14,669 nucleotides of DNA. It comes from Prevotellaceae bacterium UBA4372 (GTDB lineage: Bacteria > Bacteroidota > Bacteroidia > Bacteroidales > Bacteroidaceae). The notes under the pieces were generated by a model. That model made no database searches. It was not told where the DNA came from and saw nothing but the letters and a program-made list of their open reading frames with translations. The stretch lies in assembly GCA_002391275.1 (NCBI GenBank), contig DGSC01000034.1, positions 28,529 to 43,197 on the forward strand, read 5' to 3'. Position numbers and translations under genes: made by a program. Positions 7,350-14,452 of this stretch are shown here, one piece after another; the first letter of the stretch is position 1, and each line of letters begins with the position of its first letter.

Positions 7350-7352
7350 CAC

Positions 7353-8411
7353 TTACATACGGCTTTGTGCAATTTGTAAGCTTTCCCTTCGAAGGGGATA
7401 GTTGTTGCGTTGTTGCTCAAAGGCTTCGGGGCAAGCACGCAATCGGGCGGTATCGGCGAGAGGATCATAGAGTTGCAAAGCACGCTCCACTGGGTCGTCG
7501 CTCCAGACGATGCCGGCCGGCAAGGCCGGAGGCGCAATGCTGAACAACGGTTCCACGTTAAGGAACTTCGCCACAGCCTCCAACGTCATGCGCGTGGCAT
7601 TGGCTTTTCCGTCGGCACTGTAGCCGGCAATGTGCGGGGTGGCGACGAAGGCGCGTGTGAGGAGTTCGCGATTCACGGAGGGCTCCCCTTCCCAGGTGTC
7701 GACTACAGCCTCGCGGACAAGACCCTGGTCTAATGCCGACAACAGGGCCTGTTCGTCCACTACCCCACCCCGTGCCGCATTGATGACGACGGGCTTTCGC
7801 AGGAGACCACCGAAAAAAGCGGCATCGGCCAGATGGAAGGTTGGCCACGGGCCATCGCCGGTCAAGGGGGTGTGAAACGTTATCACATCCGCCTCTTCCT
7901 GCAACGCTGCGAGCGAACTCCAATGCAGACCCGCAGGCAACTGGGCTGCCATGGCAGCACGTGGCGGATCGTTCAGCAGCACACGTTTGAAGCCCATGCG
8001 GAGCGCTGCAGCCATCACGGCCGAACCAACATGGCCTACGCCCACGATTCCCATGGTGGACGACCCGATATCCAGGCCGCGCTCACGTGAAAGCTGGTAG
8101 AGGCTGTTCTGCACATATTGCGCTACGCTCGTAGCATTGCAACCCGGACAGTTTGCCCATTCGATGCCCGCATCCCGCAAGTAATCGACGTCGAGATGGT
8201 CGTAGCCGATCGTTGCCGTGACGACAAGGCGCACACTGCTCCCTTCGAGCAGACGGCGGTCGCATCGCGTACGTGTGCGTACGATTAATATTTGTGCGTC
8301 GCGAACATCAGCGGCCGTGATGTCCTTGCCAGGTTTTGCCACTACCTCATCGGCCAGCCCATCGATGGCCGGACGGAGATACGGTATCTTATCGTCAACA
8401 ACTATCTTCAC
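7353..8411 (-). CDS. pdxB: 4-phosphoerythronate dehydrogenase
   Basis: A 352-aa NAD-dependent D-isomer 2-hydroxyacid dehydrogenase that oxidises 4-phosphoerythronate in the DXP-dependent pyridoxal phosphate pathway. The N-terminus (MKIVVDDKIPYLRPAI) and the CPGCNATSVAQYV segment (88-100) are PdxB-like rather than SerA-like. The nucleotide-binding motif is GIVGVGHVGS (121-130). The catalytic residues R214 (NAARGGVVD), E243 (WEGEP) and H260 (TPHIAGYS) are each offset by +6 from E. coli R208, E237 and H254. The C-terminus keeps the PdxB-specific dimerisation segment (YDPLADTARLR, then FEQQRNNYPLRRE), though the protein is somewhat shorter than the E. coli enzyme. Its ATG overlaps the murF stop by 4 bp, so it is probably translated by coupling to murF. 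Confidence 0.95.
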   Translation of the reverse strand: MKIVVDDKIPYLRPAIDGLADEVVAKPGKDITAADVRDAQILIVRTRTRCDRRLLEGSSVRLVVTATIGYDHLDVDYLRDAGIEWANCPGCNATSVAQYVQNSLYQLSRERGLDIGSSTMGIVGVGHVGSAVMAAALRMGFKRVLLNDPPRAAMAAQLPAGLHWSSLAALQEEADVITFHTPLTGDGPWPTFHLADAAFFGGLLRKPVVINAARGGVVDEQALLSALDQGLVREAVVDTWEGEPSVNRELLTRAFVATPHIAGYSADGKANATRMTLEAVAKFLNVEPLFSIAPPALPAGIVWSDDPVERALQLYDPLADTARLRACPEAFEQQRNNYPLRRESLQIAQSRM

Positions 8412-9820
8412 AGCAATTCGGGCAATTGATGCAGGCGCGTACTGTTGGAACCTTTGATGAGTATGAGTCGGCCTTCGGGTTTGCAGGCAGCGATAGCTTC
8501 GGCCACAGCATGCACGTCAGAAAACACTTGGGCGCGTGGGCCAATTCTCTTAGGCGCACAGGCCGATGCGCCTAAGTGCATCGACACATCTGGCAAGGCG
8601 TGTGAAAACTCGCCCCCTACGAACCATGCTTCTTCGGCCCCGCAGGCCAGTGCAGCCTCGGCTACACGCCGATGGGCTTCGCCGCTGGCAGCGCCCAATT
8701 CCTTCATGTCGCCGAGGATGACCATCTTATGCTCATGCTGGATGGCGGCAAAGTTCTTCAAGGCCGCCATCATGGACGTCAGGTTGGCATTGTAGGCATC
8801 AACGATGAGCTCATTCGAGGCTGTTCGCCTATACTCCGAACGGCCCAGCGTGGGCTGATAGGCGGTCAGCGCCTTGTCGATCTCGCTTTCAGCAACGCCG
8901 AAATGCAGACCTACGCATGCCGCAGCCAGCACATTGTCGAGATTATAGTCGCCGATAAGTTTCGTTGCCGTGGTGTAGCCCGCTCCATCGCCATGCTGCC
9001 ACGTCACCGTCAGCGTGGGCGAACAACTGGCCACCTGTCCCGTGCAGAGCGTCGAGGCCAAGCCTTCGCCGGCATGAGCATAGCTAATGCATTTCTCCGA
9101 AGCAGGGTCCACGCCGCGTTCGGCAAGCATGCCGGTCAGATCGGCATTGCTCGCACAGACAAAGATGCGGCCGGCCGCTTGCTGCTTCAGATAGTCGTAC
9201 AGCTCGCCTTTCGTATGCTTCACGCCCTCAAACGAACCGAAACCTTCGAGATGCGCACGGCCCACATTGGTGATAAGGCCATAGTCGGGGCGCACGATGG
9301 AGGTCAGGAAAGCAATCTCACCCGGATGGTTGGCACCCGTCTCGATGATAGCAATCTCATGCTCCTCGGGCCGCAGGCGCAACAAGGTCAGGGGAACACC
9401 GATATGGTTGTTCAGATTGCCCTCGGTGTACAAGACCTTATACTTGCGCGAGAGCACCGCCGCCAGCAGTTCCTTCGTCGTGGTCTTGCCATTGGTGCCC
9501 GTGACTTGAACCACAGGCCTATGGTACTGACGACGATGATGGGCGGCCAAAGCCTGCAAAGCCTCAAGGACATCGTCCACGACTACGTAACGGCCACGAC
9601 CATCTGCAGACGTGAGCTCGCTGCCCGAAGGCACTACGCTGGCATCGTCGACAACGGCTACGGCAGCGCCGCCTTCCAAGGCCTTGGCGGCAAACTGATT
9701 GCCGTCGAAACTGGCCCCCTTTAAAGCAAAGAACAGACAGCCGTCGGGCGTCCGACGACTGTCTGTACTCACTACCGGATGTTGCTTATACACCCGATAT
9801 AGGAATTCAATATCTAACAT
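8408..9820 (-). CDS. murF: UDP-N-acetylmuramoyl-tripeptide--D-alanyl-D-alanine ligase
   Basis: A 470-aa ATP-dependent Mur ligase that adds D-Ala-D-Ala to the UDP-MurNAc-tripeptide, the last cytoplasmic step before lipid-linked peptidoglycan assembly. The N-terminal substrate domain carries VSTDSRRTPDGCLFFALKG (17-35). The ATP loop is VTGTNGKTTTKELL (106-119). The central domain shows ETGANHPGEI (160-169) and TNVGRAHLEGFGS (184-196). A DAYNANLTSMMAALKNF segment and ILGDMKELGAAS mark the C-terminal ligase domain. The length is normal. It is followed by overlapping pdxB and preceded, after 114 bp, by a 58-aa small protein gene. No promoter consensus was seen directly upstream, so it may depend on transcription from further up. 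Confidence 0.97.
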   Translation of the reverse strand: MLDIEFLYRVYKQHPVVSTDSRRTPDGCLFFALKGASFDGNQFAAKALEGGAAVAVVDDASVVPSGSELTSADGRGRYVVVDDVLEALQALAAHHRRQYHRPVVQVTGTNGKTTTKELLAAVLSRKYKVLYTEGNLNNHIGVPLTLLRLRPEEHEIAIIETGANHPGEIAFLTSIVRPDYGLITNVGRAHLEGFGSFEGVKHTKGELYDYLKQQAAGRIFVCASNADLTGMLAERGVDPASEKCISYAHAGEGLASTLCTGQVASCSPTLTVTWQHGDGAGYTTATKLIGDYNLDNVLAAACVGLHFGVAESEIDKALTAYQPTLGRSEYRRTASNELIVDAYNANLTSMMAALKNFAAIQHEHKMVILGDMKELGAASGEAHRRVAEAALACGAEEAWFVGGEFSHALPDVSMHLGASACAPKRIGPRAQVFSDVHAVAEAIAACKPEGRLILIKGSNSTRLHQLPELL

Positions 9821-9934
9821 AGATGTTTGTTATTTCCGGCCGGGATTGATGCGGGTCGCACGGCCTAAAAGCATCGCGCCTCTCGGGCTACGGCTCTCAG
9901 GGAACGCTCAATCCGCAGAATCCACAGTTCCTGA
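9821..9934. other. GC-rich gap between the 58-aa gene and murF
   Basis: This 114-bp gap has no open frame of substance and no TTTG/TAnnTTTG pair on the minus strand. Short self-complementary pieces occur (GGCCG at 9840-9844 against CGGCC at 9860-9864), but with no T tract. It appears to be an untranslated leader of murF or a degenerate repeat. Confidence 0.4.
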
Positions 9935-10111
9935 TCATTCCTTGCTGCTCCAGTCGTCGTCCCAGATGTTCCAAGAGCCATCAACAAGACCCTTGGCATC
10001 GCCTTCCGTGTTATTAACGGTTTCTTCTGAGACTTCCAGACTGGCAGCAATCATATTCATGGGCGCAACCTCGGTCACGCTCGTCTGAGGCATAATATAT
10101 ATCTTTTTCAT
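9935..10111 (-). CDS. 58-aa acidic, Trp-rich small protein, Bacteroidales type
   Basis: ATG at 10109-10111 opens a frame of 58 codons ending in TGA at 9935-9937. The product begins MKKIYIMPQTSVTEVAPMN, continues MIAASLEVSEETVNNTEGDA, and ends GLVDGSWNIWDDDWSSKE. The layout matches a class of short Bacteroidales proteins I recognise by pattern: a basic MKK-Y--P start, a MIAAS-like centre, and a variable acidic tail with Trp and Asp. Their function is unknown to me. There is no signal peptide or membrane helix. The three Trp and run of Asp at the C-terminus could be a binding or processing segment, but that is speculation. It sits between the 714-aa exported protein (73 bp upstream) and murF (114 bp downstream), all on the same strand. 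Codon use looks normal. Codon-level conservation in relatives would decide whether it is real. Confidence 0.7.
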   Translation of the reverse strand: MKKIYIMPQTSVTEVAPMNMIAASLEVSEETVNNTEGDAKGLVDGSWNIWDDDWSSKE

Positions 10112-10149
10112 ATTTCCTGTGTTTATTATCTGTTTGCTTAATCCTCGCC

Positions 10150-10168
10150 TCTCCCCACGCGGGGGAGA
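10150..10168. terminator. Small GC-rich hairpin after the 714-aa protein gene
   Basis: TCTCCCC (10150-10156) and GGGGAGA (10162-10168) pair around the loop ACGCG, 17 bp past the stop codon of the exported protein gene. On the minus strand no T run follows, so it is at best a weak terminator or an mRNA 3' end stabiliser. Confidence 0.35.
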
Positions 10169-10184
10169 AGCTGAAGGAAACTAT

Positions 10185-12329
10185 TTATTTTACCAATACT
10201 TTCTTGCCATCAACGATATATACGCCTCGCTGAGAAGGCTGAGCCATACGCAGACCTGCAAGGTTGTAGACGCGATTTGCCTTGCCCGTTGCAGCCACAA
10301 CACCAGATACGCCATCGGTGCCGTCGAGGTAGAAGCGGATACCCTTGGCCTCGCTCGTAAGCTCAGGTACGGCATTCAGGTCGATGTAAGCACGATTAGC
10401 GCCCACGGTATTGCCGTCGCCCTTAGCCAACTTGTTATTCGTAACGATGTAGCAGTCGGAAGGTACATTAGTTCTTCCATAAACACCCACAAGGCCATTG
10501 GCTAAGTCGTTGTTGGGAGCGGAGGCATAGGCAGTACCTCCAATCATTTCCAGCTTATCGCTCTCGGCCTGGAACAGGTAAGGTACACCGGCTTCTACTT
10601 GGGTCACCTCCTCCATCGACACATATCTGCCGTCTGCGCTCTTACCCTGAATGCTGTAGAACTTAACACCTGAGTTGGCTACGACATCAGCAGGGAAGCT
10701 GAAGGGCTGGCAAATCGAGCCCCACTTACCAGCGGTAAGTCCGCTACGGGAATAGCTGTAGCCGAAGAACACTTCAATGATCTGTCCTAAAGTAGATTGC
10801 ATATCGATATCTATATGTGCAACAAACTTATCCTCTGAGATTGTGCCTGTCATCACAACAGGGATGTCACCAATCATGGGACCCATCCAAAAATCTTGGG
10901 AGTCATCGCCATTGCTGATATTTATGGTTTGAGTTGTTGTGAAAGCACCCTCTTTATCAGTTTCAACTCCGGCAAGAGAAATATTGCCCACAGGAATTGT
11001 ATTTTCGCTATCACTCAGAACAAAGTTCTTAAGAACTAATGTCTTGCTGCCATCACTCATGTTGTACACAACCATCGACGACTCTTGCGGTGCCGACTTC
11101 TCGTGATTCACGTCGACAACTAAATAATCGGTATAGGACTTTGAGCTTGTTGGAGCTGCAAATAGTATCGTATAAGCCTCTCCAGAGTTCTGGCAAGCGA
11201 GTGTCAACAGACCGGTCTCTCCATCATAGAACTTTTGAACCACCTCGTCTGCATCAGTTGTTTCCAGTTGCAACAATTCGGGATGGTACACCCCAACATA
11301 CTGGGCGGCATATTCGGTGAAGCTGATGGCCTGACCGTCGTAAGTCGCCGACAGAGTAGCCTCCGGAGCGGGAATATTGAATTGGATGGTGTAGGTGTGA
11401 AAGTTTGATGGATCCTCACTGAAATTCTCTCCTTTTACCGTGATTGTCAAAAGGCCAGAAGCCTCATCATAAGAGAGCTCTGAAGAAGCTCCGCGGCCCT
11501 TGAGGGTGAGAGCGAGCTTGCTCGCATCGTACAACTCGTCAACGGTGGCTGCACCTTCAGCGAATGTTACGTCTTTGTCATCGAATTTAGCAGAAGCAAG
11601 TTCTGAGTAATAGATTAATTCTAAATCATCGACCCAAACCTTATCCCCGCTACTTCCTTTGCCAGGCGTTGCATTGGTGCCGAAGGTAACGAGAATAGCT
11701 GCAGGTTCTACACCGTTTGATTCATACACAAAAGGAATAGTGAGCTCTGTCCAGTCACAAGCTGTTATCTGAGTGTTTTTAGCCTTAGCCACAACATTCG
11801 TATAGGTCTTATCCTCTGGATCTTGATAATAGCTTCCATCAAACAATACGGCACTCGCACTGGCATACTTATCAGTCGTTTGAGGTGTTGCCTGAGTAAA
11901 TTTAATCCACACCTTCATCGCATCAGGGTGCCCTGTCAAAGGCATATAGAACTTATCACCATTTTTATCTGTTGCTGTACTGGTTTTATCCATTTCAGCG
12001 TGGTTTGCAGTATTAGCCGCACTCGCGTTACCAGCCTGAAGTTGTCCGGTAGTAAAGGTACCATTATTAACGATTCCAAAAACGCTACCAGCAGTAATCA
12101 CTGCAGAATAGCTTCCAGTTGAGCCGGGACGTTTGTCGTCTGATTTGGCCAAAGTCCCTTTAGCCATACCTGCCAAACTACCTTTAGCACTCTTGAATCC
12201 ATGCCAATGATCGGGCTCACCAGAGGAAGCCTTCCAAAGCTCAAAATTTGAATTGGCAATTTGGTATTGTGCCATTGCCGAAATGCCTGTCGTTAGGCAC
12301 ATGACAAGGCTGAGTAAAATCTTTTTCAT
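10185..12329 (-). CDS. Exported PCMD and calycin-like domain protein with C-terminal sorting tail
   Basis: A 714-aa protein with a Sec signal peptide (MKKILLSLVMCLTTGISAMA, cleaved before Q21). Residues 24-243 look like a PCMD (putative carbohydrate metabolism) domain: NSNFELWKASSGEPDHWHGF at the start and KVWVDDLELIYY at the end, a carbohydrate-binding-module-like pattern. Two related repeats of about 75 residues follow (244-320 and 323-393), each with a YDEASGLLTITV or YDGETGLLTLAC core. A calycin-like domain covers 396-524 (SYTDYLVVDVN, VLKNFVLSD, IDIDMQSTLGQIIEVFFG). Residues 533-675 form a module seen in Prevotella-type proteins (GKWGSICQPFSFP, VEAGVPYLFQA). The tail 687-714 (VYNLAGLRM, GVYIVDGKKVLVK) resembles a secretion-system sorting signal. 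It shares the calycin-like module and tail with the gene 114 bp upstream. No promoter was found in that gap. Surface or secreted glycan interaction is inference. Confidence 0.85.
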   Translation of the reverse strand: MKKILLSLVMCLTTGISAMAQYQIANSNFELWKASSGEPDHWHGFKSAKGSLAGMAKGTLAKSDDKRPGSTGSYSAVITAGSVFGIVNNGTFTTGQLQAGNASAANTANHAEMDKTSTATDKNGDKFYMPLTGHPDAMKVWIKFTQATPQTTDKYASASAVLFDGSYYQDPEDKTYTNVVAKAKNTQITACDWTELTIPFVYESNGVEPAAILVTFGTNATPGKGSSGDKVWVDDLELIYYSELASAKFDDKDVTFAEGAATVDELYDASKLALTLKGRGASSELSYDEASGLLTITVKGENFSEDPSNFHTYTIQFNIPAPEATLSATYDGQAISFTEYAAQYVGVYHPELLQLETTDADEVVQKFYDGETGLLTLACQNSGEAYTILFAAPTSSKSYTDYLVVDVNHEKSAPQESSMVVYNMSDGSKTLVLKNFVLSDSENTIPVGNISLAGVETDKEGAFTTTQTINISNGDDSQDFWMGPMIGDIPVVMTGTISEDKFVAHIDIDMQSTLGQIIEVFFGYSYSRSGLTAGKWGSICQPFSFPADVVANSGVKFYSIQGKSADGRYVSMEEVTQVEAGVPYLFQAESDKLEMIGGTAYASAPNNDLANGLVGVYGRTNVPSDCYIVTNNKLAKGDGNTVGANRAYIDLNAVPELTSEAKGIRFYLDGTDGVSGVVAATGKANRVYNLAGLRMAQPSQRGVYIVDGKKVLVK

Positions 12330-12378
12330 AATAAATTTGTTTTTTATTGATTTTCTACGTTTATTATTAAGTCAGTCT

Positions 12379-12405
12379 ATTGCAGGGTTTTCTTTCGCCT
12401 GCAAT
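12379..12405. other. 8-bp hairpin between the two exported-protein genes
   Basis: ATTGCAGG (12379-12386) and CCTGCAAT (12398-12405) pair around an 11-nt loop. A T run follows only on the plus strand, so it is not oriented to terminate the minus-strand transcript efficiently. In this 114-bp gap I see no TTTG-TAnnTTTG promoter on the minus strand, so it may be an internal mRNA structure between co-transcribed genes. Confidence 0.4.
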
Positions 12406-12443
12406 TTTTAATATAGACGGTGGCTTTGAAAATTGCGAGCTTC

Positions 12444-14207
12444 TTACTTAACAACTTTCTTGCCGTTCACGATTACGATGCCGCGTACATTCTTGACATC
12501 TACACGCTGGCCTGCAAGGTTGTAAGCGCGTTGGGTATTGAGAGATGAACTTTGCACACCTGCGATACCGTCAATAAGACTTCCCGTGATGACGACGTCA
12601 TGCGCAGGCATCGTTGCAGGCACGTCACTCCAGCCGCTGAAAGTGCTGTGCTCATCGCCTTGAACCTCCATGTCAGGGACAACTTCGCCATAAGGAATAC
12701 TCATCTCTGCATATATTTCTCCGTCAAGCATCCAAGTACAAGTGTAATGGTTAGCTTCGTAAACACCTGTTATCATTAAAGGAAAGGCGGGCATAGTCGC
12801 GGGTATGTCATCAAGCCATCTAAAGGTATAGCCTTCACGCTCCTCAACCTCTGGAGCCGTAATCGGTGAACCATAGTCAACTTTCTCTTCAAAGAGGACC
12901 TCGTAGCCCCCGTCAATAATGTTCACATAAGAGATCGTGTACTGATTGATAACGTATTTACCAGTTACTAGGACATCACCTGCAGGAACAGTCTCAGGGA
13001 TCTCACGGTCCCATACGACCGAATAGCCCTCGCGATCCTCCACGTTAGGAATATTGACAGATGAGCCGTAGTCCTGCAATTGCCGATAAATCGTTTCGCC
13101 GTCAAGGGTGAAGTCTACCCAATATTGGTTGATGACATATTCGCCTTTAATCTCTAAGTTCTCAGCAGGCATCGTCTCAGGAATCTCATTGCGCCAGTAC
13201 AGCGTGTAGCCTTCGCGCTCTTCAACTTCTGGCACGGTGATGGCGGCACCTTCCTCAAGCTCCTGGGTGCTGATGACTTGTCCGTCAACATTAAAGCTAA
13301 TAGTGTAGGTCTGCGGAAACTCAGTACCAAAAGTGACATGGATAATCTGTCCGAGCGTTTCCATCATATCGATATCGATCGTCACGTAAAGCTTATCGTC
13401 TGTAATCTTTCCAGTAAGACTCAAAGGAATAGGACTAATCATGGGGCCAAGATAGGCGGCTTCCTCAACACCTTCCACATCGCCAGGGGTGATGTCGAGA
13501 TTGCCGTTGTAAGAGAAAGACTTTCGACCTGCCCCATCGCTAAGCATGAGCTCTTCCACAACAATGTTGCCTACATTAATTTCACCCATAAGGTTGAAAT
13601 TTTTCAGCACAAAATTGATGTCGCCCGTTTCAAGGGTTTCCACGTTTACGGTAGTCTCCTGAGGGGCGGTACTTTCATTATTAATTGTCACCACCAACGC
13701 GTCGGTATACTGCTTCGAAGAAGTAACCGCGAGAGCAGGAAAATCAGTACCAAACGTCACATGAATAATCTGTCCCAGCTGCTCTTGCATATCGATGTCG
13801 ATTGTCACGAACAGCTTATCTTCGCTCACCTTACCTTTGAGCTTCAGAGGAATTGGACTAATTTTAGGGCCAAGATAGTCGCTTTCCTCAACGCCTTCTA
13901 AATCTCCAGGCAAGATAGTAATATCATCCTTGAAGAGGAAGGTATCGAAACGACGACCGTGAACGAGCTTCAAATCTTTGATCTCGATAGTGCCGACATT
14001 AATCTCGCCCATGAGATTAAAGTTTTTCAGCAAAAAATTAATATTGCCGCTCTCCAAGAACTCAACAGAAACGGTTGTCTCTTGCGGCACGGTGCTTTCT
14101 TCATTAATGGTCACAACCAAATTGTCGGTGTAGGTTCGTGTGGTCTGTGCCTGAACACCAACGATTGCGGCTAAAAGAAAGGCAAGTGTGAGTAGAGTTT
14201 TTTTCAT
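12444..14207 (-). CDS. Exported protein: two calycin-like domains, four InlB-like repeats, sorting tail
   Basis: A 587-aa protein with signal peptide MKKTLLTLAFLLAAIVGVQA. Two closely similar calycin-like domains follow at about 24-155 and 164-297. Each opens with YTD-LVVTIN-EST-PQETTV and contains LKNFNLMGEINVG, YLGP-ISPIPL and VTIDIDM--LGQIIHVTFGT. Four repeats of about 60 residues of the InlB/Listeria-Bacteroides beta type occupy 299-544, with recurring blocks such as VPEVEEREGYTLYWRNEIP and NIPNVEDREGYSVVWDREIP, each closing on TMPA or TVPA and a G-Y-V/E strand. The tail at 561-587 (AYNLAGQRVDV, GIVIVNGKKVVK) resembles the Bacteroidales C-terminal sorting signal. No catalytic motif is visible, so an adhesive or binding role is more likely than an enzyme, by inference. 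It has its own good promoter at 14303-14334 and probably co-transcribes the 714-aa protein gene downstream. Confidence 0.85.
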   Translation of the reverse strand: MKKTLLTLAFLLAAIVGVQAQTTRTYTDNLVVTINEESTVPQETTVSVEFLESGNINFLLKNFNLMGEINVGTIEIKDLKLVHGRRFDTFLFKDDITILPGDLEGVEESDYLGPKISPIPLKLKGKVSEDKLFVTIDIDMQEQLGQIIHVTFGTDFPALAVTSSKQYTDALVVTINNESTAPQETTVNVETLETGDINFVLKNFNLMGEINVGNIVVEELMLSDGAGRKSFSYNGNLDITPGDVEGVEEAAYLGPMISPIPLSLTGKITDDKLYVTIDIDMMETLGQIIHVTFGTEFPQTYTISFNVDGQVISTQELEEGAAITVPEVEEREGYTLYWRNEIPETMPAENLEIKGEYVINQYWVDFTLDGETIYRQLQDYGSSVNIPNVEDREGYSVVWDREIPETVPAGDVLVTGKYVINQYTISYVNIIDGGYEVLFEEKVDYGSPITAPEVEEREGYTFRWLDDIPATMPAFPLMITGVYEANHYTCTWMLDGEIYAEMSIPYGEVVPDMEVQGDEHSTFSGWSDVPATMPAHDVVITGSLIDGIAGVQSSSLNTQRAYNLAGQRVDVKNVRGIVIVNGKKVVK

Positions 14208-14263
14208 AAACAGATTGTTTGTTATTTGTTCTTTCGTTAATTATCCTGTAATATCTGCATAAA

Positions 14264-14287
14264 ACACACGTTAATATACACGTGTGT
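14264..14287. promoter_or_regulatory. Hairpin in the leader of the 587-aa exported-protein gene
   Basis: ACACACG (14264-14270) and CGTGTGT (14281-14287) form a 7-bp stem with a 10-nt AT-rich loop. It lies about 9 nt inside the predicted transcript start and 56 nt before the ATG, so it could be a 5' stabiliser or a regulator-binding dyad overlapping the start region. Confidence 0.4.
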
Positions 14288-14302
14288 GCACAAAAACGGC
14301 TG

Positions 14303-14334
14303 CAAAGGTACGAAAAAAGACAGAGAAGGGCAAA
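14303..14334 (-). promoter_or_regulatory. Consensus Bacteroidota promoter for the calycin-protein genes
   Basis: On the minus strand TTTG (14331-14334), a 20-nt spacer and TACCTTTG (14303-14310) match the Bacteroidota -33/-7 consensus (TTTG, TAnnTTTG) exactly. Transcription would start near 14296, leaving a leader of about 89 nt before the ATG at 14207. A CTGG-TT-CCAG dyad lies 7 bp upstream of the -33 element (14341-14350). Confidence 0.85.
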
Positions 14335-14452
14335 GAAAATCTGGTTCCAGAAGAAAAAAAACCTTTATTTCTTCAAAAATAGCCCATTTCATCGATTCAA
14401 GCACGTCAAATCATCCGTCTTTCTTTTCGAGCATCAAGCACCTCGGGTGTCC
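14335..14452. other. Short gap between the promoter and the transposase fragment
   Basis: About 118 bp, AT-rich near the promoter. A GAAGAAA/TTTCTTC inverted repeat lies at 14350-14374. The last 30 bp (from about 14423) can be read in the transposase frame but are poorly conserved, or in the +1 frame as SSIKHLGC, so the transposase 5' part appears degenerate. No insertion-sequence end or target duplication could be identified. Confidence 0.4.

Noticed and set aside
8672..9724. 350-codon open frame on the plus strand opposite murF
   Set aside because: Shadow produced by murF codon use; murF motifs are complete on the minus strand.
9865..10050. 61-codon minus-strand frame overlapping the 58-aa gene
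   Set aside because: It lies out of frame with the MKKIYIMPQT product, starts inside it, and shows no small-protein pattern; the frame starting at 10111 is better supported.
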